The notes beneath the pieces are model-generated. The model was given only the letters and a program-made list of their open reading frames with translations. It was not told the DNA's origin and did not search any database. From an uncultured Parabacteroides sp. (lineage in GTDB: Bacteria > Bacteroidota > Bacteroidia > Bacteroidales > Tannerellaceae): a stretch of 15,557 bases of DNA. The stretch lies in NCBI GenBank assembly GCA_900552415.1, contig USAD01000027.1, positions 1 through 15,557 of the forward strand. Direction: 5' to 3'. Position numbers and translations under genes: made by a program. This document shows, piece by piece, positions 14,400-15,557 of this stretch. Position 1 is the first letter of the stretch; every line of letters begins with the position of its first letter.

Positions 14400-14969
14400 A
14401 TGGAAAGCGAAAAAGAGAAATGCCGGAGAGGCGAGTTGTATGACGCGAACTACGACACCGAGTTGTTGGCTGAGCGGCTGCGTTGCAAGGAGGCTTGTCA
14501 CGAGTATAATCAATTGTCGCCCTCCAAAGTTGAGGAACGGGAGGCGATCATCCGGAAGCTGTTCGGAAAAACCGGCGAGCGTTTTCTGATCGAACAACCT
14601 TTCGTGTGCGATTATGGCTATAATATCGAGATAGGTGAGGATTTTTATGCCAACGTGAATTGTGTCATTCTCGATGGCGCTCGTATTACCTTTGGTGATC
14701 ACGTTTTCATAGCGCCCAATTGTGGCTTCTATACGGCCGGTCATCCGTTGGACGTAGCGCAACGAAACCGTGGGCTTGAATACGCCTATCCCATCACGAT
14801 CGGGAATAATGTCTGGATCGGTGCCCAGGTTTGTGTCCTGCCTGGTGTCACGATCGGCGATAACTGCGTGATCGGCGCCGGGAGTGTCGTTACCAGGAGT
14901 ATTCCAGCCAATTCGTTGGCGGTGGGTAATCCTTGTCGGGTCATCAAGACTTTGGAAACGGAATCTTAA
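14400..14969 (+). CDS. Maa/LacA-type sugar O-acetyltransferase
   Basis: The 189-residue enzyme should transfer acetyl from acetyl-CoA to a hydroxyl of a sugar such as maltose, glucose or a galactoside. Residues about 1-55 form the N-terminal Mac domain of maltose/galactoside acetyltransferases (KEKCRRGELYDANYDTEL). The rest is a left-handed beta-helix with hexapeptide repeats (ITIGNNVWIGAQVCVLPGV, then VIGAGSVVTRSIPANSLAVG). H115 in YTAGHPLD is the catalytic histidine, at the same number as in E. coli LacA. Real substrates of this family are often unclear. It is divergent from the LuxR-type gene and followed 23 bases later by a secreted DUF1349 protein. Confidence 0.92.
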   Translation: MESEKEKCRRGELYDANYDTELLAERLRCKEACHEYNQLSPSKVEEREAIIRKLFGKTGERFLIEQPFVCDYGYNIEIGEDFYANVNCVILDGARITFGDHVFIAPNCGFYTAGHPLDVAQRNRGLEYAYPITIGNNVWIGAQVCVLPGVTIGDNCVIGAGSVVTRSIPANSLAVGNPCRVIKTLETES

Positions 14970-14992
14970 ACATTTAAAATACAAATAGAGAC

Positions 14993-15557
14993 ATGAAGAA
15001 ATTTTTTTTATTTGGCTTGTTGGTTGTCTTGTCCATCCAGTCCGGTTTGGCGCAATCGCTCGAGAAAATGAACTGGTTCAATGAGCCGGAGCGTTGGGAG
15101 ATAAAGGGAGATAAGCTCACGATGTTTGTTACTCCACAAAGCGACTATTGGCGTATTTCGCATTATGGCTTTACGGTCGATGACGCGCCTTTTTATTATG
15201 CCACTTATGGCGGCGAGTTCGAGGTGAAAGCGAAGATAAAAGGCGACTACAAGAACCGTTTTGACCAGGCGGGTATCATGCTCCGTATCGATCACGAGAA
15301 CTATATCAAGGCCGGTATCGAGTATGTCGATGGGAAATTTAACTTGAGTGCTGTCGTGACGCACAAGACTTCGGACTGGAGCGTGATCACGCTGGACAAG
15401 AAGGTGCCTTATATTTGGATCAAGGCGGTCCGCAGGCTCGATGCGGTCGAGATCTTCTATTCGTACGATGATAAGGAATATGTCCTGATGCGTAATGCCT
15501 GGCTTCAGGACAACACGCCGGTTCATGTGGGCCTGATGGCGGCCTCTCCCGATGGCG
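14993..15557 (+). CDS. Secreted DUF1349-like protein, C-terminus off the right edge
   Basis: The frame is open from the ATG at 14993 to the window end (188 complete codons). Residues 1-20 (MKKFFLFGLLVVLSIQSGLA) are a clear signal peptide, so the protein is exported. The mature part begins near QSLEKMNWFNEPERWEIKGD. It has the family-like stretches TPQSDYWRISHYGF, EVKAKIKGDYKNRFDQAGIM, LRIDHENYIKAGIEYVDGKF and HVGLMAASPDG, which resemble the DUF1349 concanavalin-like jelly roll. Such proteins are thought to bind or act on carbohydrate, but no enzymatic role is established to my knowledge. It follows the acetyltransferase by 23 bases and may share its transcript. Confidence 0.8.
   Translation, partial: MKKFFLFGLLVVLSIQSGLAQSLEKMNWFNEPERWEIKGDKLTMFVTPQSDYWRISHYGFTVDDAPFYYATYGGEFEVKAKIKGDYKNRFDQAGIMLRIDHENYIKAGIEYVDGKFNLSAVVTHKTSDWSVITLDKKVPYIWIKAVRRLDAVEIFYSYDDKEYVLMRNAWLQDNTPVHVGLMAASPDG

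Overview
The window looks like chromosomal DNA of a member of the Bacteroidales, probably in or near the Parabacteroides/Tannerella/Porphyromonadaceae side of the order. The reasons are the TANNTTTG-type -7 promoter boxes, the A-rich leaders with little Shine-Dalgarno, and the gene families present: a periplasmic dipeptidyl peptidase IV, the short Bacteroidetes RsmI-like methylase, and a PAS-like/LuxR regulator. Genus is not resolvable by eye. Base composition is moderate overall, but one radical SAM gene is strikingly GC-rich in places and the surface-protein gene at the left edge is clearly lower.

Layout from left to right. Positions 1-1161 (minus) hold the N-terminal 387 residues of a large secreted beta-strand-repeat (adhesin-like) protein that runs off the left edge; it has its own -7 box and a perfect palindrome in front. 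Positions 1335-2264 (minus) encode a YhcC-type (TIGR01212) radical SAM protein. A divergent promoter at 2332-2339 drives a plus-strand cluster: dipeptidyl peptidase IV, lipoyl synthase (lipA) five bases later, and then a six-segment membrane protein whose C-terminal domain reads like a Nudix fold without its catalytic box. A convergent YfcE-type phosphoesterase (6598-7086, minus) follows, then polyphosphate kinase ppk1 (7150-9222, plus).

From 9228 a NOL1/NOP2/Sun (RsmF-like) rRNA cytosine-C5 methyltransferase (minus) faces away from an RsmI-like methylase (plus), and their -7 boxes lie side by side within 17 bp. The RsmI-like gene begins a tight plus-strand run: RsmI-like methylase, a WlbB/WbpD-like left-handed beta-helix acyltransferase whose ATG directly abuts the previous stop, a MATE-family exporter, and a 70-residue two-CxxC zinc-ribbon protein that overlaps the exporter gene by 29 bases. 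A convergent LuxR-type regulator (13558-14316, minus) is divergent from a Maa/LacA-type sugar O-acetyltransferase and a secreted DUF1349 protein (partial at the right edge). The gap between them carries a perfect 16-bp palindrome that doubles as a -7-like box on both strands.

Most of the window is housekeeping: rRNA modification, lipoylation, polyphosphate synthesis and peptide breakdown. I see no CRISPR array, tRNA, rRNA, insertion sequence or phage gene. The items most worth a second look are the membrane-anchored degenerate Nudix-like protein, the TTCGCGAA-centred palindromes at two promoters, the back-to-back promoter of the two methyltransferases, the MATE/zinc-ribbon overlap, and the compositionally different surface protein. 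All function calls rest on motifs read by eye and remembered family features; no search was run.
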